Counted from the first letter of the stretch, positions 1-8,269 are shown. The stretch is DNA of 10,842 nucleotides from Oscillospiraceae bacterium (GCA_031280325.1 JAITGW010000016.1:1-10842); one strand, 5' to 3'. Numbers and translations: made by a program. Notes: a model not told the origin generated them from the letters alone.

Positions 1-3000
1 AGCCCGACGCGCCCGTAGACCACGTCCAGCCTCCGCGCCCGCTGTGCGCCGCGTTGGAATATACATCCGCCGCGATGACAAACGGCTCCGCCCGATAACG
101 CTCCGCATCACGCTCCCGCGGGCATATCGCGCGCAGCACCTCCCAGCCGTCGCCGGCGCGCCCGGTCAGATACAGCCCCATTGCAAGCCACGCCGCGCCG
201 TGGGTATATTGCCCGCCGTTCTCTCGGAACCCGGGGCTGTATCCGCGGATATACCCCGGCTCGCGCCCGTCGTCGCCGAACGGCGGATCAAAAAGCTTTA
301 TGACGCCGCGCTCCCTGTCGAACAGACGCTTCAGCGCGGAGTCAAGCGCTTTTTCGGTCTTTGCGCGCTCCCCGCCGCCGAGCGCGGCGAAGGACTGCGC
401 TATGGAATCGATTTTGCACCCCGCACAGAGGCGGGAGCCGAGCGGCTCGCCGTCGTCATAATAGCCGCGCAGAAACCACGCGCCATCCCACGCGCAGTTT
501 GCCGCGGCGCTTGCCGCGGCGGACGCGTTCTCAAACGTTTCTTCCCGCTCCGCGTCTCCGCGCCCGCGCGCCACATGCGCAAAATCCTCCGCGACGCGGG
601 AGAAAAACCACGTGAGCCAGACGCTCTCCCCCCGTCCGCGGTGACCGACGAGGTTCATCCCGTCATTCCAGTCCCCGCCACCGATCAGGCACAAGCCATG
701 CTCGCCGTATCCGCGCTCTATGACAAGCTCCAGCGCCCGGGCGCAGTGTTCGTAAACGCTCTCGGCGTATTCCGATACGTCCGGATCCTCATATCTGTCG
801 CCCTCCCGCTCCGCAAGGGGCGGCGAAACGAGATACGGCGCGCGCTCGTCCCATATCCCGCACCCGCCCGCCGTCTCGGCATAGCGCAGCGCGGCGTATG
901 GCAGCCAAAGCAGATCATCGCTGCACCTTGTGCGCACGCCTCGTCCGTTTTGACCTGTTCCGGGATGCCACCAATGCGAGACGTCGCCCTGCGTATACTG
1001 GCGCGCCGCGCTTTTGAGTATATGCTCCCGCGCGAGCTCCGGGAAAAACGGGGCGAGATTCGCCGTGTCCTGAAGCTGGTCGCGGAAGCCGTATGCACCG
1101 CCGCACTGATACAGCGACGCGCGCGCGTAAAGGCGCGAGACGATCGTTTGATACACTGCCCAGCCGTTCATATATCGGTTCAGCGCTTCATCCGGCGACT
1201 CCAGGCGCACAACGCTCACGCGCTCATTCCAATATTCGCGCGTGCGCTTGAGCGACGCGAGCGCCGCGAGCGGTTCGGACAGCTCAAAAGCGTCCCTTTC
1301 GTCGCCGACCGCAATGACAAGAATCTCCGGACACAGAACTTCAAACGACGCGCAGGCGGGAGCGCCCGCACAGGCGTTCATACCGCCGCGACCGTCGGCG
1401 CGGGGCGCCGCGCGGGAGGCTGTAAGCACCTTAAACGGAGCGGAGCAGACGAACGCGACCGCGCCGCGCTCCGCAAAGTCCCGGTTATAGGGATTTTCGG
1501 CGAGGATTGCTCTCTGCCCGCGTTCTGCGTTTCCGACAGCGCTTGTTACAACGGTTCCGCCGTCCGTCACGCCGTCGGAAAGGCAAAGCTCCGCGCGATA
1601 CGACAATCGCCCGCCTTGCGCTCCCTCGATTATCAGCACGCGCGCGTTTTGGTCCGGCGGAACGAACATGGTTGTTGTTATCGCCCTGCCGCGAGCGCGC
1701 TTTTCCCAGCGGGCAAAGCCAAAGCCATACTCCGCGCGGCACGGGCTGCCGTCTGCGCCGAAAACCGACAAAGCCCCGCCGCCCGCGTCAAGCGTTATCC
1801 GCTCTCCGTCACGCAGGGAAAGCGAGTCGTTCGTCCACGGGGTGATCTTAAACTCGCGCGCGTTGTCCCGCCACATAAAGCCTCCGCCGCACTCTGTCAC
1901 AACCGCTCCGAAGCGCTCGTTTGCGAGAATATGACTCCATGCGTTTTTGGGCAGCGCGCTGCCGCACTCAAACACAAAGCTACCGTCTCCGTCATAGTCG
2001 CCGCGCGGCGTTTCCCTCGGCGGATCAAGAAATTGAACCGGCAAATGAACCGGCGGCTCCCCGCTTTTTTGCTCCTGACCAAGAATCAGCGCGGCGCGGG
2101 CGAGAACAAGCTCGCCCCGCTCCCCGTTTTCGCAGCAGAACACTCCGCCCCGCGCGCCATAGCTCTGCTCCCGCCCAAGCGCGCGCAGCTCCTCCATTAC
2201 CGTCTCGCGCACAAGGGATACATAGTCTCCGGCATCGTCGGAGAGGAATACGAGATCATATTTCACTCCGCACTCGCGCAGCAGCGCGTGGCATTCGATA
2301 TAGCTTCTGTACGGAATGCCGCACCCGCTCTCCGCGACGCACGCCGCGATTGGATAATCGCCGCTTATTCCAAGGCTCCACAGTCCGTTTACGCCCTGGG
2401 ACAGCGCCGCAATTTGAGCCTGAGTCAGCCTGCGGCCGTATGGCGGCGCAATAAGGCGCGGCAAAAGCTCCGCCGCAAGCGCGGCGCACCCCTCCTCAAG
2501 CCCGAGGCGCAACGCCCCGTCGGAGAGCGCGTCGCGGCATACGCACCCCGCTTCCAGCGCTTCCTGCGCGGCGGCGAGCGGATCCTCCCCCGGAAACGCC
2601 GCCGCAAGCGCGTATCGGACAGCCGCGGCTTCGCCCGCGCCGCCGCTGATTTGAACCTTTGAGAGTACGCACGGGTCAAGCGCCGCGCCGTCGCAGGACA
2701 CAATCGGCTGCGCGAGCGCGCTTTCCAGCGCTAAGATTCCGCCCCGCCCGAGCGCCGCCTCGCGCGACGAGCTAATCTCCGCCGCCCTGTCACAGACAAG
2801 CGCGCAGACGGGTGCGCTTTCGCGGTTTTTCGGACGGCGCGAGACGACAACGCCCGGCGACGTGATCAAGGTTTCGATAGAGAGCTTTGAAAACGCCGGA
2901 TGGGAACGATATTCGCTCTCCCGTTCAAGCACAGGCTCAAAATAGCAGAACACCTCGCCGGAAAACTCTTTATCGGACGTTACCGTGATTTCCCGAAGCT

Positions 3001-6000
3001 CGCACGGACGCGCGGCTGACAGCCTCACCGTGACGCACGCTTCAACTCCGCTGCATTCCGCGTACAGGCGGCACTCTCCGCCTCCGAAAACCGCGCGGTA
3101 TGACACCTGCGGATCGTAAAACGGCGCGGCTTGCAGCGGGATTAGTTTATCCGCCGTTTTGAGAAAGAAGAGCATTCCGCAGTCCAAGCTGTTAAAATCA
3201 AAGTCCGCGCGGGCGAGCAGCTTTCCCGCAAATTCGCTGCGGCTGCGTCCGGAGGCGGAGACAATAACGCTGTACTGCCCGGCGCGCAGCAGCGTCGCCG
3301 GCGGATGGGGCGTGGCGACAAGCGTTGTTTCAAGGAGCGCGGGAGAACTTTCCGACGGAGCCTGCTTTTTCGGAACGTCGTCCTTCGGCGATGTTATGGC
3401 AATCCCTCCGCGCGGTACGCGCTGACGCAGCAAGTCTGCATGGGCGCGCAGCTCCGCGTCCGCCATAAAGCGGCGGCGGAGTAAATTGCCGCAGAGCGCG
3501 TTCGTTATGGCAAGCAGACTCATCCCCAGGTGGTGCGCCATGAACGTGCGCACCGACTCTCCCGCGCCGCCCGCGCCGGAGCGGGTGTAATCAACAGCGT
3601 CATAAAAGCCGTATTGCCCCGCCGCGCCAAGTTTTTGGAGCGAGAGAAGATTGCCCACAGCGCCGGCGGGATCGACCGCAAGCGCGAGAAACGACGCATA
3701 GGGCGCGACGACGTCGTCCTCTCCCGCGCCTCGGCGCAACGCAAGTCTCGGCGCGCCGTGCGCCTTATAGCGATATGCGCCGCCCGCGTCAAGCGCGCTA
3801 TACGCGCTCTCCGAAGCTCCCCACGGATGGCTGCGCGCGGCGCGCTTGTGGGCATATACGCAGAATCGCGCGCTCTCTTCCATGAGCGAATTCTTGTAAA
3901 GCGGCAAAAAGAGCGCGGGCATGAGATATTCAAACATCGTTCCCGTCCAGGAGGCGCAGCCGCGATAGCCGCCCTGTCCGCGCTCTGCGCGGGAGAGCGC
4001 GCCCCAATGCTCGCCCGGGATTTGGCCGCGGGAAATCGCGATATAGCTCGCCGTGACGTTCTCCGACGCGAACAGGTCATAGCAGCTTTCTGAAAATTCC
4101 CCGTCAAGATCGTCCCAGCCCAGGCGCAAAAGCTTCCTCCGCTCGTCGTACATTATCCCAAAATCCATATCCCGGTACAGCTTGTCGGCGCGGAGCGCCA
4201 AATCAGCTTCGCCCCATTCATAAAGCCCTTCCCGCAGGAGAGTGAGACACGCCGCAAGGTTGCCGTTGTCCACCGTGGAGACAAAGCGCGGCGGCATAAC
4301 CTCCAACGTTTCGGTGTCGTACCAGTTGTACGGGTGTCCGCGCCATTTCGGAAGCGCCTCAAGCGTTCGGAGCGCGTTGTTTATAATCTCCGCCGCGCGA
4401 GCGCGCGCAGCAAGCCCCAGTTCTCCCGCGCAGTGCGCCGACGCGAGCGCAAGACCTATGTTCGTCGGCGAGGTTCGCCGCGCGAGAACGGGCTCTGCCT
4501 CTGTTTGGAGATTGTCCGGCGGAAGCCAATTGTCCTCCTCTGTGAGATATCGTTCGAAAAAGCGCCAGATCAGCTTTGCCTGCCCGCGCAGAAACGCTGC
4601 GCCCGGGATTGCGTCGGCTGCCTTTCGCGCGCCAAGCCGGTTCAGCGCGGCAAGATACAGCGGCGACGCGATAAGACACGCCGCGGCGGCTGCTGCCGGC
4701 GGGCGCCGCGTGAACAGCAGCGCCGTCAGCGCGCAGGCAAGCCCCGGCGCGCAGAACGAATACCAGCGCAAGATATCCCTGCCGGGTGCGTGCGCGCGTT
4801 TTTCGCCGGCCTGCGCCGCCGTCGTCCATTCAAGCAGCCTGCGCCGCGAAACAAGCGTCCGCCAAAGCGCCGCGCCGACCGCGCGCAGATTCACCGCGCA
4901 TTCGCACGGAAGCAGCAGCGCCCGCGCAAAGCAGCGCGCGATTGTCGCGTCGGCGGCCTCGGGCACAAATGAGAAATATCGGCGCAGCAGGGCGCGCGGG
5001 CGCGCCAGCTTTGCGAAAACGCCAATAAGCTCTCCCATAAACATTGCAAGCGCGGCGAGCGCCGCCGGCGCGGCAAATTTCTCCGACAGCGCTCCGGCAA
5101 GAAATGCCGCCGCGGTCGCTATCGGCAGCAAGCTGCGGCGCAGATTATCCAAAAGCTTGAACCGGTCAACGGCGGGAAGCCCTCCGAAAAAAATCCATCC
5201 GGCGTTCTGCCAGTCTCCGCGGACCCATCGGCTCTGCCGGGAGTAATACGCCCCGGGAGTCTGCGGATGTCCGTCTGTAAGCTCGACAGAGCCGAGATAG
5301 CCGCAGCGCAGGATCGCCCCCTCGAGAATATCGTGGGAAAGCAGCGCGCTCTCGCGGAACCGCCCATCAAGACAGGCTGCGGCGGCGTCAATGTCGAGTA
5401 TTCCCTTTCCAAAAAATGTTGACGCGCCGCAAAGGCTGTCATAAAGCTCCGGCGCGCCGCCGCCATACGGATCAAACCCGCCCTCTCCCGCCGTCAGGCG
5501 CGCGAACTCCGTACCCGCCGCGTCGGAGAGCGCTGTGACGATACGCGGCTGCAAAATGCCGTGACCGCGCGTTATGAGCCGGCGCTTTTCGTCGATTTCA
5601 CAGCGGCAGGACGGATGCAGCATTGCGCCGGCCATGCGCCGCGCGCTGCCGGGCGTCAAGCGCGTGTCCGCGTCAAGCGTTATAAGAAATTTCACCTCCC
5701 GCGGCGCGCCGCCGGCAATGATTCCGGAGGTTTTGCCGCGCAAAAACCGGCACAATTCGATTATCGCGCCGCGCTTGCGCTCCCACGGACGCCACACTCC
5801 GTCGCGCTCACACCTGACGCGGTCGCGGTAAAACAGGAAAAACCTCTCGCCGTATTTGGCGTTCAGCCTCTTCAGCGCCGCGCGCGCCGCGCCTATTATC
5901 TCGCCGTCTCCAGGGGCGACCTTCCGCGCGCCCTCCGGCAGATCGCACAGCAGACCGAGGGTCAGGTTGTCGCCGCAGTCGCGGTTAGACAGCCAATATT

Positions 6001-6940
6001 CCTCAAGCAGGCGCGCCAGCGCACTCGCCTCATACGCATTTGGAACAAGCGCGCTTATCACGGCGAGCGTCCGCCCTGTCTCCGGAATTCCGTCCCGCAG
6101 CTCCAGCCTCGGGGTAAAGCCGCGCGGCAGAGCGCTCCGCGCGAAATGATCCGTCAGCGTTTTGACAATCTCCGACGCCGGAATGAGCGCAAGCGCCGCC
6201 GCAGCGCCGGAGCGCGAGATCGCCGCGACGAGCGCGCACAGCCAGAGCGTGAGCAGAGCATTCGCCGCAATGTACACTCTGCTACGAATCACGCCGATGT
6301 CGCTCATAAAAAGCGAGCCGACGTGAACGCCGCGCTTTTCCGCTTCCCGCACAAGCTCCCGCGCGTATGCTCCCTCCCCGCGGCGGAGGGCAAGCGCCCT
6401 GTCCGCGATAATTCTGCGGTACCTCGCGCGGCTCTCCTTGTCCATTGCTGCGTAAACCCCGTCGGACGCTTCGCGCAGCGCGCGGTCGATTGCGCTCGCT
6501 CCCTCGAAAACCTCCGTCGGGTCAAACCCCGATAAAAACCGCAGGGACGTGACGCCATCTGCAATCGTCTGTTGATTTCCCTTTGGTGTTTCGGCCGCTT
6601 TTCCGATTGCCGCGATAATTTCAAGCCTCAGCGCCGGGAGAAACAGACACTGCGCGCGCTCTGACAGCGGCTTTGCCAGCGCTGAGAGGTACCGCGCGAT
6701 ACGCGCCTCGTCAGCCGCGCCGACGCGCGCTTGATACTCCTCCGCGGCGCGCTTCGCGGCGCCGTATTCCCCTCTGAATCGGCGAAGCTCAAGCACCGCC
6801 GCTGACGCGGAGTTGAACTCGCGCTCTGCAAGATACCTGTTATCGCGCAGCCATGCAAGCTCTGACCGCGCGCCGGGCGCGTCCGCCGCCGATTTGATTA
6901 TATTCAATCCACGCCGGGCGCGGGCGATATGTGACTTCAT
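1..6940 (-). CDS. ndvB: Cyclic beta-1,2-glucan synthase (NdvB/ChvB type; GT84 + GH189-like + GH94), 3' end beyond window
   Basis: This gene encodes a membrane enzyme that polymerises UDP-glucose into beta-1,2-glucan, cyclises it and trims its length. The start is ATG at 6940-6938 with GGAGGA 5 bases upstream; the frame stays open to the left edge (about 2,313 codons). N-terminal landmarks are a WLRDN motif near residue 40 and RGVHVG near 205, followed by hydrophobic segments at about 217-250. The GT84 core shows a LDADT motif (D423, D425), SHDILEG (D537) and QSRWVRGDWQ (Q569-W572), then membrane segments at about 602-645 and 723-770. The glycoamylase-like cyclisation module spans about 790-1140, with LPPDN, RTSPTNIG, YDLFASE (E960), GTMFEYLMP, GASESAY (E1044) and VVAPYASFLAL; E960 and E1044 are my candidate acidic pair. 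Beta-sandwich regions lie at about 1180-1350 (HPAFSKL) and 1660-1900. The GH94 module shows GFRDQLQD (from 1951), HWWHP, SDDLLWLPY and GGGDWNDGM (D2090, family general-acid motif). It breaks off at GWTWSTGASG, so probably under 200 residues are missing. Family assignment is firm; cyclic rather than linear product is inferred from the module order. Confidence 0.93.
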   Translation of the reverse strand, partial: MKSHIARARRGLNIIKSAADAPGARSELAWLRDNRYLAEREFNSASAAVLELRRFRGEYGAAKRAAEEYQARVGAADEARIARYLSALAKPLSERAQCLFLPALRLEIIAAIGKAAETPKGNQQTIADGVTSLRFLSGFDPTEVFEGASAIDRALREASDGVYAAMDKESRARYRRIIADRALALRRGEGAYARELVREAEKRGVHVGSLFMSDIGVIRSRVYIAANALLTLWLCALVAAISRSGAAAALALIPASEIVKTLTDHFARSALPRGFTPRLELRDGIPETGRTLAVISALVPNAYEASALARLLEEYWLSNRDCGDNLTLGLLCDLPEGARKVAPGDGEIIGAARAALKRLNAKYGERFFLFYRDRVRCERDGVWRPWERKRGAIIELCRFLRGKTSGIIAGGAPREVKFLITLDADTRLTPGSARRMAGAMLHPSCRCEIDEKRRLITRGHGILQPRIVTALSDAAGTEFARLTAGEGGFDPYGGGAPELYDSLCGASTFFGKGILDIDAAAACLDGRFRESALLSHDILEGAILRCGYLGSVELTDGHPQTPGAYYSRQSRWVRGDWQNAGWIFFGGLPAVDRFKLLDNLRRSLLPIATAAAFLAGALSEKFAAPAALAALAMFMGELIGVFAKLARPRALLRRYFSFVPEAADATIARCFARALLLPCECAVNLRAVGAALWRTLVSRRRLLEWTTAAQAGEKRAHAPGRDILRWYSFCAPGLACALTALLFTRRPPAAAAAACLIASPLYLAALNRLGARKAADAIPGAAFLRGQAKLIWRFFERYLTEEDNWLPPDNLQTEAEPVLARRTSPTNIGLALASAHCAGELGLAARARAAEIINNALRTLEALPKWRGHPYNWYDTETLEVMPPRFVSTVDNGNLAACLTLLREGLYEWGEADLALRADKLYRDMDFGIMYDERRKLLRLGWDDLDGEFSESCYDLFASENVTASYIAISRGQIPGEHWGALSRAERGQGGYRGCASWTGTMFEYLMPALFLPLYKNSLMEESARFCVYAHKRAARSHPWGASESAYSALDAGGAYRYKAHGAPRLALRRGAGEDDVVAPYASFLALAVDPAGAVGNLLSLQKLGAAGQYGFYDAVDYTRSGAGGAGESVRTFMAHHLGMSLLAITNALCGNLLRRRFMADAELRAHADLLRQRVPRGGIAITSPKDDVPKKQAPSESSPALLETTLVATPHPPATLLRAGQYSVIVSASGRSRSEFAGKLLARADFDFNSLDCGMLFFLKTADKLIPLQAAPFYDPQVSYRAVFGGGECRLYAECSGVEACVTVRLSAARPCELREITVTSDKEFSGEVFCYFEPVLERESEYRSHPAFSKLSIETLITSPGVVVSRRPKNRESAPVCALVCDRAAEISSSREAALGRGGILALESALAQPIVSCDGAALDPCVLSKVQISGGAGEAAAVRYALAAAFPGEDPLAAAQEALEAGCVCRDALSDGALRLGLEEGCAALAAELLPRLIAPPYGRRLTQAQIAALSQGVNGLWSLGISGDYPIAACVAESGCGIPYRSYIECHALLRECGVKYDLVFLSDDAGDYVSLVRETVMEELRALGREQSYGARGGVFCCENGERGELVLARAALILGQEQKSGEPPVHLPVQFLDPPRETPRGDYDGDGSFVFECGSALPKNAWSHILANERFGAVVTECGGGFMWRDNAREFKITPWTNDSLSLRDGERITLDAGGGALSVFGADGSPCRAEYGFGFARWEKRARGRAITTTMFVPPDQNARVLIIEGAQGGRLSYRAELCLSDGVTDGGTVVTSAVGNAERGQRAILAENPYNRDFAERGAVAFVCSAPFKVLTASRAAPRADGRGGMNACAGAPACASFEVLCPEILVIAVGDERDAFELSEPLAALASLKRTREYWNERVSVVRLESPDEALNRYMNGWAVYQTIVSRLYARASLYQCGGAYGFRDQLQDTANLAPFFPELAREHILKSAARQYTQGDVSHWWHPGTGQNGRGVRTRCSDDLLWLPYAALRYAETAGGCGIWDERAPYLVSPPLAEREGDRYEDPDVSEYAESVYEHCARALELVIERGYGEHGLCLIGGGDWNDGMNLVGHRGRGESVWLTWFFSRVAEDFAHVARGRGDAEREETFENASAAASAAANCAWDGAWFLRGYYDDGEPLGSRLCAGCKIDSIAQSFAALGGGERAKTEKALDSALKRLFDRERGVIKLFDPPFGDDGREPGYIRGYSPGFRENGGQYTHGAAWLAMGLYLTGRAGDGWEVLRAICPRERDAERYRAEPFVIAADVYSNAAHSGRGGWTWSTGASG

Positions 6941-6945
6941 TAATG

Positions 6946-6951
6946 TCCTCC
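6946..6951 (-). promoter_or_regulatory. Ribosome binding site of the glucan synthase
   Basis: On the minus strand GGAGGA lies 5 bases before the ATG at 6940. This strong site decides the start codon. I see no convincing sigma-A-type promoter for this gene upstream. The best candidate (TTTACC, 17 bases, TGCATA on the minus strand, overlapping the inverted repeat at 6993-7008) matches the consensus poorly. Confidence 0.8.
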
Positions 6952-6992
6952 GAATGGCTTTTATGAGATTTTTGCCAAATATTCCGGAGGAT

Positions 6993-7008
6993 ATGCAAGC
7001 ATTTGCAT
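6993..7008. repeat. Inverted repeat ATGCAA-4-TTGCAT, possible operator
   Basis: Perfect 6-base arms (6993-6998 and 7003-7008) are separated by GCAT. The repeat lies 52 bases upstream of the glucan synthase start, where a promoter for that gene would be expected, and about 66 bases upstream of the rightward -35 box. The AT-balanced sequence stands out in a GC-rich genome. A regulator-binding role is inference only. Confidence 0.35.
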
Positions 7009-7053
7009 GTCGGCGGTAAACCGAAAAATCCGCGCGGCGCGCCGGCGCCCATA

Positions 7054-7065
7054 TTTGTTCACAAA
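7054..7065. repeat. Near-palindrome TTTGT-TC-ACAAA, possible operator
   Basis: Perfect 5-base arms flank a 2-base centre. The element ends 8 bases upstream of the TTGACA box of the rightward promoter, a location suited to an activator or repressor. It could also be chance in an AT-rich stretch. No regulator family is assigned. Confidence 0.35.
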
Positions 7066-7073
7066 CCTTTCTT

Positions 7074-7102
7074 TTGACAAATTGCGGGAGCGGGGGTATA
7101 AT
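7074..7102 (+). promoter_or_regulatory. Consensus housekeeping-sigma promoter of the alr-like/mutL/miaA operon
   Basis: TTGACA at 7074-7079 and TATAAT at 7097-7102 are both perfect matches to the housekeeping sigma consensus, with an optimal 17-base spacer. The predicted transcription start is near 7109, giving a leader of about 44 bases before the GTG at 7153. This is the strongest promoter seen in the window and implies robust expression of the downstream genes unless it is repressed. Confidence 0.9.
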
Positions 7103-7137
7103 ATATCTAATTGTATGCTGTGCGCAAAATTCAGAGA

Positions 7138-7145
7138 GGACGGAG
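7138..7145 (+). promoter_or_regulatory. Ribosome binding site deciding the GTG start at 7153
   Basis: GGACGGAG lies 7 bases before GTG 7153, inside a purine-rich run starting at 7133. It favours 7153 over the in-frame upstream TTG at 7111, which would sit almost on the predicted transcription start with no room for a leader. The protein from 7153 begins VKNLVIDRRVVKSNL, like typical N-termini of this family. Confidence 0.7.
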
Positions 7146-7152
7146 TTCTGCC

Positions 7153-8217
7153 GTGAAAAACTTAGTCATCGACCGGCGTGTAGTAAAAAGCAATCTCCAG
7201 GCGGCGAAAGATCGAGCGGACGGCGCGCGACTGATTGCGGATTTGTCCGCAAACGCCCAGGGAATGGGTCTTATGGACATTGCCCTGCTCCTGCGGGACG
7301 AGGGCGTGTCGGACTTTGCGGTGTCCGATCCCCGCGACGCGCGCTTGCTGCGGGAGAACGGCTTTACAAACACGCGGATCATGATGCTGCGCTCCACCGC
7401 CGACCCGGACGAGCTTGGCGAGCTGCTTGATCTCGGCGTCGTTACGACGGCGGGGAGCTATGAGTCCGCCGTCGCCATAAACGGAATTGCGGAGGCAAAG
7501 TCGATCACGGCGCAGATACAGGTCAAGGTAGACACCGGGCTTGGGCGATACGGCTTTTTGCCGGAGGAGGTTGACCGGATCGCGGCGATATACAAATACA
7601 TGTCGTCTGTGGAGGTTATCGGGACGTTTACGACGTTTTCCGTCTCCTGGGGTCCCAAAAAGCAGACGCTTGAGCAGCTTGATCGCTTCAACTCCGTTCT
7701 CGACAAGCTCATGTCGATGGGGCTTGAGCCCGGCATGGCTCACTGCTGCGACTCCGGCGCGCTGTTCCGCTATGATTTCGCGCATATGGACGCTGTCCGC
7801 GCAGACACCGCGCTTTCCGGCCGCGTTCCGGGCAAGGCTTTGCCGGGACTTTTGCGCGTCGGCTGTATCGAGGCGGGGATCGAGGAGATTGCCTGGGTCA
7901 AAAAAGGGCATCGCTGCGGGGCGGAGCGCACCGTCGTGACCAAGGCGCCGACGAAGCTTGCCGTACTCTCCGTGGGCTATTACCACGGCTTTGGAGTGGA
8001 GCGCCATATCTCGGCAATGACCGTGGCGGAGGCTCTACGCTATCGCACGCGCAAGCTGTATGTCCGCATTAACGGACAGCGGGCGCGCGTTCTCGGCGTG
8101 GTGGGGCTTCTGCACACGCTTGTGGACGTGACAAAAATCGACTGTACTGTCGGCGACACCGCCGTTATGGATGTTGATCCGGTCAACGTCAAGGGTCTGC
8201 CGATATTGTACAGATAA
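7153..8217 (+). CDS. Alanine racemase-family protein lacking the catalytic Lys and Tyr (probable pseudoenzyme)
   Basis: The gene encodes a 354-residue protein with the full alanine racemase layout: an N-terminal TIM-barrel-like domain followed by a C-terminal beta domain. Genuine racemases interconvert L- and D-alanine for peptidoglycan using PLP bound to a lysine in a K-A-N-A-Y-G motif. Here that stretch reads LSANAQGMG, so the lysine is Ser32. The second catalytic base, the tyrosine 19 residues before the GY(A/Y) tyrosine, is Ala257 (motif CGAERTV, with Y276 in VGYYHG). The usual T-H-F histidine is Thr161 (TTF), and GYADG has become GYYHG. Several other family positions persist: K125 and R132 in KVDTGLGRYG, H197 and S201 in HCCDSGA, and R216 in AVRAD. 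The C-terminus (VGLLHTLVDVTKIDCTVGD) resembles clostridial racemase paralogues I recall, in which the Lys and Tyr are present. The frame is intact, with a strong promoter and codon use like its neighbours, so decay to a pseudogene is less likely than a changed role. It probably does not racemise alanine; its real function is unknown. It leads the mutL-miaA operon. Confidence 0.88.
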   Translation: MKNLVIDRRVVKSNLQAAKDRADGARLIADLSANAQGMGLMDIALLLRDEGVSDFAVSDPRDARLLRENGFTNTRIMMLRSTADPDELGELLDLGVVTTAGSYESAVAINGIAEAKSITAQIQVKVDTGLGRYGFLPEEVDRIAAIYKYMSSVEVIGTFTTFSVSWGPKKQTLEQLDRFNSVLDKLMSMGLEPGMAHCCDSGALFRYDFAHMDAVRADTALSGRVPGKALPGLLRVGCIEAGIEEIAWVKKGHRCGAERTVVTKAPTKLAVLSVGYYHGFGVERHISAMTVAEALRYRTRKLYVRINGQRARVLGVVGLLHTLVDVTKIDCTVGDTAVMDVDPVNVKGLPILYR

Positions 8218-8252
8218 GGCAGCGCAAGAAAAACAGGCCGCTGACAAGACGC

Positions 8253-8262
8253 GGAAAGGGGG
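8253..8262 (+). promoter_or_regulatory. Ribosome binding site of mutL
   Basis: GGAAAGGGGG lies 7 bases before the GTG at 8270 and fixes the mutL start there. An in-frame ATG at 8171 would overlap the end of the upstream gene and add about 33 residues with no MutL similarity. The 52-base gap between the two genes shows no terminator-like hairpin, which supports co-transcription. Confidence 0.7.
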
Positions 8263-8269
8263 CTCTACA

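Larger units (their letters stand above)
6941..7152. other. Divergent intergenic region
   Basis: This region separates the leftward glucan synthase from the rightward operon. It is clearly more AT-rich at its two ends than the flanking genes and contains a GC-only block at about 7031-7050, where the palindromes GGCGCGCC (7036-7043) and GGCGCC (7044-7049) sit. Two short inverted repeats and one excellent promoter are listed separately. No convincing small gene was found. A plus-strand ATG at 6993 opens only 8 codons and its GGAGG is only 2 bases away. Confidence 0.8.

Noticed and set aside
718..1098. Minus-strand open frames inside 1-6940 in other phases (for example 718-1098, 3520-4107, 4359-4829)
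   Set aside because: They are out of phase with the motif-bearing frame that runs from 6940 to the left edge, are Arg/Ser/Ala-rich and show no family similarity. They are shadows of the main gene.
44..2662. Very long plus-strand open frame (872 codons) antisense to the glucan synthase, with similar ones at 3530-4093 and 5561-6535
   Set aside because: These frames have codons exactly aligned with those of the minus-strand gene. Avoidance of TTA, CTA and TCA codons in a GC-rich gene removes antisense stops. The translations are Arg/Ala/Pro-rich with no recognisable domain, while the minus strand encodes clear GH94 and GT84 motifs.
6993..7019. Possible 8-codon leader peptide on the plus strand after GGAGG at 6986-6990
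   Set aside because: The Shine-Dalgarno-to-ATG spacing is only 2 bases, and the small frame lies upstream of the mapped-by-sequence promoter at 7074, so it would not be on that transcript.
7031..7050. GC-only block with GGCGCGCC and GGCGCC palindromes as a possible terminator
   Set aside because: It lies between two divergent gene starts, has no following T-run on either strand, and both neighbouring genes are transcribed away from it. It is probably compositional.
7111..7152. Upstream TTG start adding 14 residues to the alr-like protein
   Set aside because: It falls almost at the predicted transcription start (about 7109) with no ribosome binding site. The GTG at 7153 has a purine-rich site and gives a family-like N-terminus.
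7162..8007. Minus-strand 281-codon open frame opposite the alr-like gene
   Set aside because: It is antisense to a gene with clear family motifs, has no recognisable domain, and has the composition expected of an antisense shadow.
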